From contig PSQN01000003.1 of NCBI GenBank assembly GCA_002989075.1, positions 2,050,340-2,114,339 on the forward strand: a stretch of 64,000 bases of DNA, read 5' to 3'. A model generated the notes under the pieces. That model made no database searches. It had not been told where the DNA came from and saw nothing but the letters and a program-made list of their open reading frames with translations. The stretch comes from Arthonia radiata (taxonomy: Eukaryota; Ascomycota; Arthoniomycetes; Arthoniales; Arthoniaceae). Below are positions 14,425-23,390 of this stretch, piece by piece. Every line of letters starts with the position of its first letter. Position 1 is the first letter of the stretch. The translations under genes were made by a program, and so were the position numbers.

Positions 14425-14931
14425 TGTTGAAAAGGTACAGGAAAGAAGAAGGATACTACTACAAAGAGTAGAAAGACGAGACCAGCTTAGAACTAGTGCA
14501 ATACTTAAGCTTAGTACAGATACAATACTTAGTAGCAAGAGAAAGCTGTTATTATATTATCTGTCTTGTTAGCTAAAATCTTCTAGAGAAATCCTAGCTT
14601 ATATATTTAAGTTTAGCGGTCTATATAGAACTTATTAGATATCTATTCTTTTTAATAAAGCTAGATAACCTATAACTTACCGTATAAGACAGTAATTCTG
14701 TCTATTTAAAACTAATAGTCTCTAAGTCTATTCTGTGTTGTCTTAAACTACGAGCTAGCTGTCTAAGACGGGTCGTATAATGCTTCTTTTTGTCCTAGAC
14801 TCGGGCTACTAGACCCGACCCTTTAAGTAAAAGGCTTGTTCTATTCTAGACCGAGACAGCCGGTAGGACCTATCCGATACTCCGGGCCCCTAGGGGTTCC
14901 GACTAACCAGCTAGTTGGTTAATTTCCAACA
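14425..14931 (-). mobile_element. Solo Ty1/Copia LTR with 5-bp target-site duplication
   Basis: This 507-bp LTR is in reverse orientation, with ends TGTTGG...TTCAACA on the - strand. It is flanked directly by AACCT at 14,420-14,424 and AACCT at 14,932-14,936, a perfect 5-bp target-site duplication. It is homologous over its whole length to the LTR at 62,329-62,834. No internal Copia sequence is attached, so it is a solo LTR left by LTR-LTR recombination. It carries RIP-type changes but is less eroded than the gypsy relics. Confidence 0.85.
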
Positions 14932-15413
14932 AACCTTTATATATAGTCTATTTTACTTAATAGAGATTAAATAAAAAAAAGGACTAAATTTTAAGATACT
15001 CTTTTTACTATAGCTTTTTTAATAATAATACCTATTAAATTAGGTATATAAAGTATACCTATATAAGGCAACTTTTAGATATAAAAAAGTACTAAGAAAT
15101 ATAAAATAGCGCTAAGACTATTATTTGGCCTTAGGCCCGTAGGGCGAGCATTTCCTTATCGGGTAATATATTAGCTGAGCGCACGGGCCTGAGTAGACTG
15201 AGGCTATCCCCGCCGGACCTCACTCGTATCTCCGACCTTGGTACTGATATGAGGTTACGCTACTCAGATTATGACCTCAAGCGCACCTTAGACCGTACCA
15301 GTGAAGTATATATCGTCTCAATGTCGCGCGCCGCAGAACGGCTTTCCCAGCTCTCCACGCACGTCGCCTCTACCACCACTACCACACCAGGAACCAGCAG
15401 CTCCAACACCACG
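14932..15413. other. Edge of the left RIP tract and upstream region of the SDR gene
   Basis: AT-rich sequence continues to about 15,130 and then switches within about 100 bases to ordinary composition. No promoter element was identified with certainty. Two further in-frame ATGs for the downstream dehydrogenase lie at 15,249 and 15,321. The promoter of that gene must be short or lie partly in the RIP tract. Confidence 0.6.
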
Positions 15414-16294
15414 ATGTCCGACCAGCAGAAATACAGCAACAAGCTGTCGAACGCGCACGTCCTCGTTATCGGTGGGACCTCAGGTACGCCTTTGAAGCCT
15501 CCACCATCCATCCCCTCCCCCAATCTGGGCTCAGCGACTGACCAAACCCAGGCATCGGCCACGCAGCCGCCGAATGCCTCCTCGAATCCGGCATCAACTC
15601 TCTCACCATCTCCTCCTCCTCGCCCGATAAGGTCTCCGCAAAAGTCGCCGCCCTCCAAAAAGCCTACCCCAGCCGCGCATCCGCCATCAATGGCTTCCCA
15701 TGCAACCTCGGCGACCAAACCAACCTCGAGGCGAACCTGAAAACCCTCTTCGACCAGACCACCGACAACGGCAGTAAGAAGCTAGACCACATAATCCACA
15801 CAGCCGGCGACCCCCTCAAAATCACCGCGCTCGCCGACGTCGACCTCCCCACCCTCATCCAAGCGGGCATGGTCCGCTACTTCTCCGCCATCATGACGTG
15901 CAAGATTGCACCCGCATACCTGAACCCCGGTCCGGCTTCCTCCATCACAATGACCACCGGGTCCGTCTCCGAGCGGCCGCGCAAAGGGTGGGGCGTCCCC
16001 GGTGGGTACGCGACCGGCTTGCACGGCGTGACGCGGGGTATGGCGTTGGATCTCGCGCCGCTGCGGGTGAATTTGGTGAGCCCCGGGGCAGTGGCGACGG
16101 AGTTGTGGGATTCGATGGCGAGTGATCCCGCGCAGAAGCAGAAGATGCTGGAGGGGATGGGGAAGGGGATGCCGACTGGGCGTGTGGGAAGGGTGGAGGA
16201 TGTGGCGGAGGTGTATGCGTATGTGATTCGGGATTGGAATTTGACGGGGAGCGTGGTGAGCACGAATGGGGGGGCTTTGTTGGTGGGGCCGTGA
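15414..16294 (+). CDS. Atypical short-chain dehydrogenase/reductase (270 aa)
   Basis: This is a Rossmann-fold SDR, predicted cytosolic and NAD(P)(H)-binding, with unknown substrate. It has two exons, 15,414-15,483 and 15,552-16,294, with a 68-nt intron interrupting the cofactor loop so that splicing creates GGTSGIG (residues 21-27). An IIHTAGD segment stands where classical SDRs have NNAG. The active-site serine is in TTGSVSERP (S161) and the tyrosine in GGYATGLHG (Y176), but the residue four after the tyrosine is leucine (L180) instead of the catalytic lysine of YxxxK. The PG motif VNLVSPGAVATELWD is intact. The start at 15,414 was chosen because MSDQQKYSNKL matches the usual N-terminus of such fungal SDRs as I remember it. 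The in-frame ATG at 15,321 would add a Ser/Thr-rich leader. It is the first gene after the RIP tract. Confidence 0.85.
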
Positions 16295-16384
16295 TTTGGT
16301 GGATGTGGAGCTGTTGTTTTGGGGAAGGGCTGTTGTAGGCCCTGGGAGAATGCAATGACAGTGGATGTGTGGTTGCATCAGCTT

Positions 16385-19001
16385 TCATTTTCCGAATTTT
16401 GTGAACGCACCACTCTCGCGTCTGAAGAACTTGCCGATGTTTTTGAGGTTGTCGTTGAGGTTTGTTTTTTCGTTGGGATTTAGGCCGGCTGGGTGTGGGA
16501 TTCCGCCGCCGAAGACGGGAGTAGAGCTGCCTGGAGGCGAGGCCATGCGAGAGGGTATGGCGGAGGAGACACTTTCTGCGGCGTGGGAGACGGGGCTGCC
16601 GATGCGGTCGACGCCGTCGCGTGCAACATTGAAGAGGGCGGAGCCGAATGATGCTGCGTCGAACTTGCCCGCTTGCAGATTGGCCACTGCAGGCGTGCTT
16701 GATGTCGATGCTGGTATGTGACTGGGAGCTGGCAGATGTGCGAAGATGGGCGCGCTCTGGGTCAGGCCTTCGCTTTGAGATGCTTTATGGGCGTTGAACA
16801 GCTCGATCAGCGGAGCCTGCTCTTGTCTCCTTGATAAACCTTTGAGTTCGAGGACGGTCTTGAAGTTGATCTCAGAACTGTCTGCAATGTGGACCAGATA
16901 GCCTTGGATTAGAGCTTCAGGCGGCTGAGGCCGGACTTGGAGAGTCTTCAGTAGCGGATCGATCCTGCCCATAGTCTGCGCAACGCGCTTTGCATACGCA
17001 GGTTGTGGAGCAGGCTGCGTATCCGAGAGAACAGTGGGTAGATTGGTGAAGGCAGTCTTGAGAGCATACATGTCCATCAGCATCTGTTCTGCTCCTACCT
17101 CAGAGATCGGTCTACACTGAGTGATGTTGGCGATGAACGAGTTCGATAGCGCATCAACGACTTGATCGCAGAATGCTCGAGCGTACTGTTGCTTGTGCTG
17201 AAGAAGTCGTAGGATCTCTGCGGACTTGCTCTTCATCTTCCTCACAATATCAGCCATATACGAACTCTGGTCAGTGACATTCTCCAGTCGCGCCCAGGGC
17301 ACATTACGCATCTCGCGCCATGATGGGTCGCACTCAAGCTCGATCTTGCGCACGAGTGATCGGACAGCTGCTCCAGCTATGCCCATGAAGGCATCAGCTT
17401 GATCCTGTAAGTTGACTGCGTCCTTGAACTCCTCGTCGATTCGAGCTTTGATCTTCTCCTCGAGCTGATTGCTTGTCATGTAGCAGTAGTCGGCTGTATT
17501 CAGCAGCGTGATTGTGGTTTCATTCGTCGGTCCTTGAGGACCGAAGCGTTCTGCGAGCGAGTAGAAGAGAACTTGTTGACAGTAGAGGTCGAGGTATTTG
17601 CCAAACGTCTTTGAAAGCTCGAGTAGCCTGTTCCCAGTCGATAGCTTAGCACATTGTGCCAGATCGAGACGGTAGACCTGGAAAAGCTCAGTCGAAGATG
17701 GCAGTACCAGCTGTGCATGATACTCGTCTTCTTCGTTGCGCAGTGGCTGCTGGCGGTACTTCGGGATCAAGGTAGCCAGATGCCTGTCCTGCGCTTCGAC
17801 CCACAGGCTGAGGTACGGTTCGAATGCTTCTGAAATGGCTTGCTCGAATGCAGCTGGTCTATCATCAATTGAGCTTGCCGTAGTGTCTATTGACCGTCGA
17901 AGATCTTGTGCATGTCCTGTCGCAAACCGCTTCTCAAGAGCATGCTCGAACTCCAAGGTCTCTTGCAAACAGGACAGCAACAGTCCGACATCCATCGACT
18001 GACCATCCTCTCGTTTTGATGACCGTTGAAGGATACCCTTGAAGTCTTCTCGCGTACTCTGACAAAACGCGTTGGCCAGCATCTCGTTCACCCTCCAATG
18101 AGCAGGAAAGATGACCGCATGCTGAAGGTCGTAAGTCTGCAGCATCCGATTGAACCACGCGTAACGCCTTGAAATGTTGTCTAATGATCCAGCTTCTTCA
18201 CTGCCTCTGAAGATCTGCCGATATTCTCTCAAGCTGGCGTTGCAATACCAAGTGATGAGCCTCGCCTTCGCGTTCTCTCCCATGGCATCCATGACCATAC
18301 AGCCTTCTGCCAACGTGCCTCGCTTTTGCGCAATCTCGCCTTTCGAGAAGGCCTCCTCGAAGTCCTCGCATACTTGTTCGAGAAGCTCTCGTTGGATGTC
18401 CGCGACTTTTCTGCCCAGTGTTGCGATCTGATCAATACTTCGATAGCTCTTGAAGTACGCCATCAGCTGCACTACAGCCCCAAGCAGCTGCGCACATTCT
18501 CTGTACTGGTGCGTTTTCGAAAGACCTCGCAGCTGCTCGTATGCAGTCGTGAGCATTTGCAGCCTTTTCAGCGCAGTCATGGAGGATGTGAGGTTCCGCT
18601 TCGTGCCATCTAGCCGCTTGATGTCCGCAGTCATCTCTGTAATCGTCTTCTCGGTCTCCATAGCGCGCTCGCGGACGCTGTCAATTTTCTTGAATAGCTC
18701 CGCGAGCTCGGCCTGAGCATCGCGCATGCGCTGGAGGCTGTCATGGTCGGAGCTTGCTCGCGTGGCAGCGAGTGCGCTAATCGAATGTTCGAGACTGTTG
18801 CTTTGTGTCTGTAAGGCGTGCGAGACTGCTGTAGCGGATGAGAGAGTGGAGGGGTGGCTGAAGATCGCATTGAGGTGGTTGATCGGGTCGTAGCTTGCTG
18901 GACATCTTCATCAGTAAGCATGGAGTAGCAAGATAGCTGCAATTTGTATTACCGGATCCTAGGTCACCTCGTTCGTCAACATCTTCCCCAAGTAAAGGCA
19001 T
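16385..19001 (-). CDS. VPS53: VPS53, subunit of the GARP (Golgi-associated retrograde protein) tethering complex (853 aa)
   Basis: Vps53 works with Vps51, Vps52 and Vps54 to tether endosome-derived vesicles at the trans-Golgi. Exon 1 is 18,953-19,001 and exon 2 is 16,385-18,897. The 55-nt intron has donor GTAATA, branch CTGAT and acceptor CCAG, and joins MPLLGEDVDERGDLGS to ASYDPINHLNAIFSHPS, the conserved Vps53 start. The N-terminal Vps53 domain follows, with a coiled coil (LFKKIDSVRERAMETEKTI), then LTSSMTALKRLQML, YAWFNRML and FPAHWRVNEMLANAF blocks in family order over roughly residues 90-330. The C-terminal 120 residues are Ser/Pro-rich and probably disordered. Length is normal for fungal Vps53. 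It is convergent with the SDR gene, leaving only 90 bases between stops. Confidence 0.93.
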
Positions 19002-19421
19002 TGCGCAGTGAGTGCGAGGGTTCAATGCAAGCAACGAAGTGTAAATTAGGAAACTGTAATTCTTGGCATGTAGCTACTGGGCGTGAGAAGTATACACCCG
19101 TGGTTGACTGCGTAGCAAAGCCAATCCACATGTCAACTCTGCGCAGGAACTTCTTGTGGGGGCACCACGAAAACATCAGAGTATAAGAGGAGCTTTTACA
19201 GTCACGGAAGAACAATCAGGTTGCACTGCAGGTTGAACGGCAAAGTATTGCTTTTGGCCAGCTATAGTACGAAAGTGTTTGATGAGACATGCCCCCATAT
19301 CAACATGAGTTGCTGAAGAGTGTTCCGCCAATGCAAATACGAAATCATCCACGTCCATTAACTCGTTCAAAGCGCCAGACTGCCATGCTGAATATCACGG
19401 ATCCAATGGGTTCACAGCTTC
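19002..19421. other. Intergenic, upstream of VPS53 and downstream of the SOD gene
   Basis: About 420 bases of non-coding DNA with normal composition. Small open frames on both strands show no family resemblance. It presumably contains the VPS53 promoter and the 3' end of the SOD transcript. No specific element was recognised. Confidence 0.5.
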
Positions 19422-20240
19422 CTACAAGAGGAAAGCGAACATCGCGGCGAAGCCGACCACAGCACCGGCGGTAGCCTTGTTGGCGGCACCAGTGTATGAG
19501 ACAGGAGATGGGGTGCTCAGGGATGGGGGAGTCGGGGTAGTGCCTGTGGTGCTCTGCACGAAGTTGGCGCAAGTCAAGCGAGTAGTGTTGGAGGTGTGAA
19601 TGACGATTGACTTTGAGCCGAAAAAGTATGGCGAACTGGGGTCGGTCGAGAGGTAGTTGTCGACGAATTGGGTGCTGAAGGGGTTGGCCATAATCTTGCC
19701 ATGCTTGCCGGCGAGATCGCCAGTCTGGCAATTCTGTGTGTTGGCGGTGTCGCAGGTGTAGTATTCGCCGACATTGGTGGTGTCCAAGTGGCCCATGGTA
19801 GCAGTGCAGTTGCCATCAGCAGGCACGGGCATATCGTGGATGTGGTACACGAACGGGCCGTATGCGGCAGCGTCCGGAAGGTTGGCGAAGTTGACGGTGA
19901 AGTTGACACCGGTCTGACCTTGGGTGGTAGACCCAATGATCGAGCCGGAGGGGATGGTGCCGGTCAGTTCATCGAAGGCCCTCGGGGGGAGCGTCGCGAC
20001 GAAGGTAGCCGCCGGCTGGTTGCTCTGTGCCTGAGCAGGGCCGAGCTGGCCGGTGTAGCTGGAATTGACCGGCGCCTTGCTGATGATGGCACCCTCATTG
20101 GTGAGGACGCCGGTGAAGGCTGGTGGGAGCACAGGAAGCACACCCGACTTGGTGGCCGTGAGCAAGACTGGAGCTGGAGGCGGGACGAACTGAGCGGCGG
20201 CAAGGGCCGCGCCGAGAACGAGGACGTTGATCGACTGCAT
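19422..20240 (-). CDS. GPI-anchored extracellular Cu-only superoxide dismutase (272 aa)
   Basis: Predicted cell-surface enzyme dismutating superoxide, like the Candida SOD4/5/6 group. It is a single exon. Residues 1-16 are a signal peptide, and a Ser/Thr/Pro-rich linker (about 229-248) plus a hydrophobic C-terminus ending FAAMFAFLL is a GPI signal. The copper ligands are the HIH pair (H133, H135), H151 in GHLD and H215 in IVIH, with spacing (2, 16, 64) nearly that of Candida Sod5. R221 in TTRLTCANF matches the active-site arginine, and C145 and C224 fit the structural disulphide. The zinc-site region of classical Cu/Zn SODs is absent, as known for Cu-only enzymes. Its upstream region faces the ARF-like relic. 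Confidence 0.88.
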   Translation of the reverse strand: MQSINVLVLGAALAAAQFVPPPAPVLLTATKSGVLPVLPPAFTGVLTNEGAIISKAPVNSSYTGQLGPAQAQSNQPAATFVATLPPRAFDELTGTIPSGSIIGSTTQGQTGVNFTVNFANLPDAAAYGPFVYHIHDMPVPADGNCTATMGHLDTTNVGEYYTCDTANTQNCQTGDLAGKHGKIMANPFSTQFVDNYLSTDPSSPYFFGSKSIVIHTSNTTRLTCANFVQSTTGTTPTPPSLSTPSPVSYTGAANKATAGAVVGFAAMFAFLL

Positions 20241-20946
20241 CTTTGCGATTGGAGATGACTATTTGATCTGATGTCAGGATGTGCTCAGGTGTTCGAGATG
20301 GGCAGAATTATGTCAGAACTTGCTCAAAAGTCCCAAGAAGAGATGGGCAAGACGAGCGGTTTTTGAAGCTGCGACTCCCGTGTTTGTCAGGAGTACGCGT
20401 CTGAGCTAAGGGCGGGTGACGACAAGATCAGCTACTTCTGGGCATCGGACTGCCACATCAGGCGTAGCTCGAAACGCTCCCCAGCCGTGCACGGACGATA
20501 GGATTCGTGCCTGACAGGACCTTCCCCAGGATCGGTCGGCTCAACGAGATTGCTTAGCCAATCGCGGCAAGCGTACCAGCCGAGAGATTAATCCAATTAA
20601 AGCCAGCCCTGCCGACTCGCCGATGCTGCTTCTTCCTGCGGAGGTATTCTTCCGTCTCTCTTCATTATCACTTCACTGGCCTTTAAACTGATGATACTCG
20701 ATTCTCAGGATCTGCCATCAATAAGCTAGAAGGAAACTTATGCAGGCGTCTCATCGGTCAGCACAAGCTGAGACGACTTGTGAATACGGAAAAGGCTGCG
20801 TAGAATACTCAGTCGCCAAGTCGTAGGCACCAACAAATTCACTTCAAGATCCGAATATATTCCCAAGTGACATTCTCTCCACAAGTAGCTTTCATCCGTA
20901 TCACATCAGTCTACGCTATTAAGCGTTCACGCATGATGGCCTTCTA
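20241..20946. other. Intergenic between SOD gene and ARF-like relic
   Basis: About 700 bases without coding character. Because the SOD gene reads away to the left, this is its promoter region. CT-rich stretches near 20,630-20,680 and 20,990-21,010 are typical of fungal promoters, but no factor-binding site is claimed. Confidence 0.5.
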
Positions 20947-21703
20947 GAGCTTTCTCATTAACTATTTCAATCCCTCTCATGCCTTCTCGTCTCTCCTCGT
21001 TCAAACCAAACTCACTCTCATCGGCTTGCGTAGCAGCAAACACCCTCTACCTCTACAATCGCTGTTTGACTACTTGAGAAGTCACTACCCCAAGGCTGCC
21101 TCGAGCATAAGTACTATCAGAGCGTGGTACGCTCAGGATGTGCATATCATGACCTTCGGCCTTGCCGAACTCTGCGCCATCGAGGTCGGCGGCCGTGCCC
21201 GTCCGACGATGACGCCTGAGAAGACGATCTACCAACAGTATCCTGATGGTTTCGTCTTCATGCTCAACGCGGCCTGCGCTGTTGACTCGGCGCAGGCACC
21301 CGTCGAGTTCAGAGAGATGCTGATAGAGCCAGCTCTCAACGGGAAGCCAGCACTGTTCCTCGTCATCAACAACAACAGCGAGGGCAGCGGTACCTGCATG
21401 CATGGTTCTATCAAAAGGGCAATGACGGTGTCCGAGATCGAATCATTCATCCAAGCGACGGCTGATACGTAATTGTTATAGCATGGGCAGGGCGCGTTAT
21501 GGGAGCAGCTGAAAGACGAAAAAGGCAGTGTGCGGATCCATATGACCGAAGGCCGAGAGTAGCGTGTGCTAGCTGCTGATTTGGTCACAGGCGAAGGTGT
21601 GAATGATCGATTGAAGTGGCTAGCCAGTGCTGTGGAGAAGGCCAAGCGTGGAACTGGAGGAGTTGAGAAGAAAGAGCGTACAAGTATGTCAACACGCGCT
21701 TGA
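20947..21703 (+). pseudogene. Decayed ARF-family small GTPase
   Basis: One reading frame runs through the span and follows the ARF/ARL fold: LTLIGLRSSKHP where the P-loop GLxxxGKT should be, LCAIEVGGRARP for the WDxGGQ switch-II box, GFVFML plus EFREMLIEPALNGKPALFLV for the 'IFVVDS...L..EPEL..KPLLVFANK' core, INNNS at the NKxD position, and LAADLVTGEGVNDRLKWL for the terminal 'SA.tGeGl.egl.WL' helix. The P-loop Gly-Lys-Thr, the switch-II Gln and the NKxD box are all lost. The frame has two stops near 21,472-21,486 and one near 21,559, just where the conserved Trp before LAADLVTGEG is expected. No plausible intron removes them. A start codon is also not evident because a stop lies just upstream of 20,947. 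If transcribed, the open part from the ATG at 21,026 would give a 148-residue fragment. Confidence 0.65.
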
Positions 21704-22052
21704 CGGCGCGCACATGTGGAGCCTATGCTTCAGGCGTCTCATCCTCTAAGTTTGATTTACCTTTGGCTAAAGTCGGTCCGAACGACAGCATCTCACGCAG
21801 GAGTTTCATCACTTTCGTCCCATCCATACATGAAGATGTCAGAGCAGGTGCTTAGACAGCGCACGCTACCTGGCCGGTGTAGAAGTACCTTTGTCTTCTA
21901 CCTCCCACTCCTCTCACTTCTCTGCACACTCAGGAGAGTTAAGATATTGAATACTGTGCAGAATACAGAGATCTCGCATACCAGTAGTCTCAACCAGTGT
22001 CGTGCGCCACACCCTGAGTAGCTCCAACATGCCTTCTTAGTCAAACAGAACT
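21704..22052. other. Intergenic between ARF-like relic and the low-complexity gene
   Basis: About 350 bases. A 101-residue open frame on the + strand across this area has no family features and random-looking composition. Nothing else is recognised. Confidence 0.45.
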
Positions 22053-23125
22053 ATGCGCAACACCAACATATTAGCCGCACCTGCTCTCACCAACTTTATG
22101 ACGCTATCTCCCGTGAATCACCCGACCTGCACACCTCCCAGCGCATTCACCAGCGACGCAGCCGAGGCATTTACATCACCTCCGACGAGTGCAGCACAGA
22201 AGTGGCTGACATTAACGCCTAAACTTCACAAGCCTCACATTGCTCAAACCACTTCGCCAGACACCGAATATCCTAGCGCCGGTGCTCCCGCGTCCCACAA
22301 GCCTCCGGATGTTCCCAACAACGACGCTGCCATCCCAACTGCCGCCGCACCCACACCTCCCAAACCCACCATCCGCCGCATCCCCACCTGGCCCGCCAGC
22401 ATCTTCACCACCACCACACCCTCGGCGCCCAAAAAGCTCATCCTCAACACCAACATCTCTCGCCGCGCCGCTGATACCGTCAACGCCTCGCTGGACAACA
22501 TCCCTCACCACAGCACCAGTACCGCCAACAACACACTAAACAGCACCACCACCCCACCACCCACCATCCCCCAAAAAAGGAAAACCGTCTCCTTCTTCCC
22601 CACGCACCTCCTCTGGACGCCCTGGCAGCACGACTTCGTCAAAGACGCCAAGGTGACTACACCGCCCGAGGAGTGCTATAATACTTTGTATTCCTACGCG
22701 CGCGTGACGGGCGATGAGGAATTGGCGGCAAAGAGGCGGAGGAAGCGGGCGATGAGTGGGGGCGGTGTTTGTTGCCTCGTGTGCGGGGTCGTGGGGGTGA
22801 GGATGGGGTGGACGTCATCATGGGCGAGGACGAGAGCGGGGTTAACGAGGACGAGCGTGAGCTAGAAGTGAATGGTGAGGGCAAGGATGAGGGTGAAGTA
22901 GAGGTGAAAGGCGAGAATAGTGAAGATGGCGCCGGCGCAAGAGAGAGTGAGGAAATGGTTGTGGATGAGCCGAGGAGTGAAGATGTTCAGGGCAACGCCC
23001 AGACTAGGGAGTATGGAGAAAACCGCAACCACAGCGCCAACGACGATGGGACGAGGACGAGTTGCGGTGCGAGGATGAGGAATTTGGGTGGGTTTGTGAG
23101 GCGTGATATCGACGATGACGAGTAG
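22053..23125 (+). CDS. Hypothetical low-complexity protein in two overlapping frames
   Basis: I do not recognise this gene. The first frame (22,053 to about 22,770) encodes a Pro/Thr/Ser/Ala-rich, probably disordered protein with one non-repetitive block, VSFFPTHLLWTPWQHDF to ELAAKRRRKRAM (about 22,580-22,755), ending in a basic patch that could act as a nuclear localisation signal. A second frame, from about 22,770 to 23,125, is open and strongly acidic (Glu/Asp/Gly-rich, ending RRDIDDDE). Together they look like one protein with a basic patch followed by an acidic tail. Joining them needs a change of frame in the G-rich stretch around 22,757-22,800. Either a very short or unusual intron or a one-base indel could explain it, and I could not find a convincing GT-AG pair. 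Exact structure is uncertain. Confidence 0.45.
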
Positions 23126-23390
23126 AGGCTGGCGATTGCTGGGTTTGGTGATGTTGTGTTTGGCTTAGGAAGAAGGGGGTATTGGTAAGGTTTTAGATGT
23201 ACGACAGCAAGGCTTCAAGTGGTGATAGCTGGTCACAACACACAAGCGTCCAGCATGGCATAGTAGCGGCAGCAATAGAGCATTTACACTCAAAGAGCAA
23301 CAAATCAAACAATCCACATTGCATCAACACCTCCCACTGCCTGTGCTCCCCTTCACAGACATCCTCAATCCTGCTCTTCCGACCCCTCAC

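Noticed and set aside
15782-16388. Overlapping His/Pro/Ser-rich frames on the - strand
   Set aside because: Antisense readings of the SDR exon; low-complexity composition and no family features.
19668-20258. 196-residue open frame on the + strand
   Set aside because: Antisense shadow of the SOD gene.
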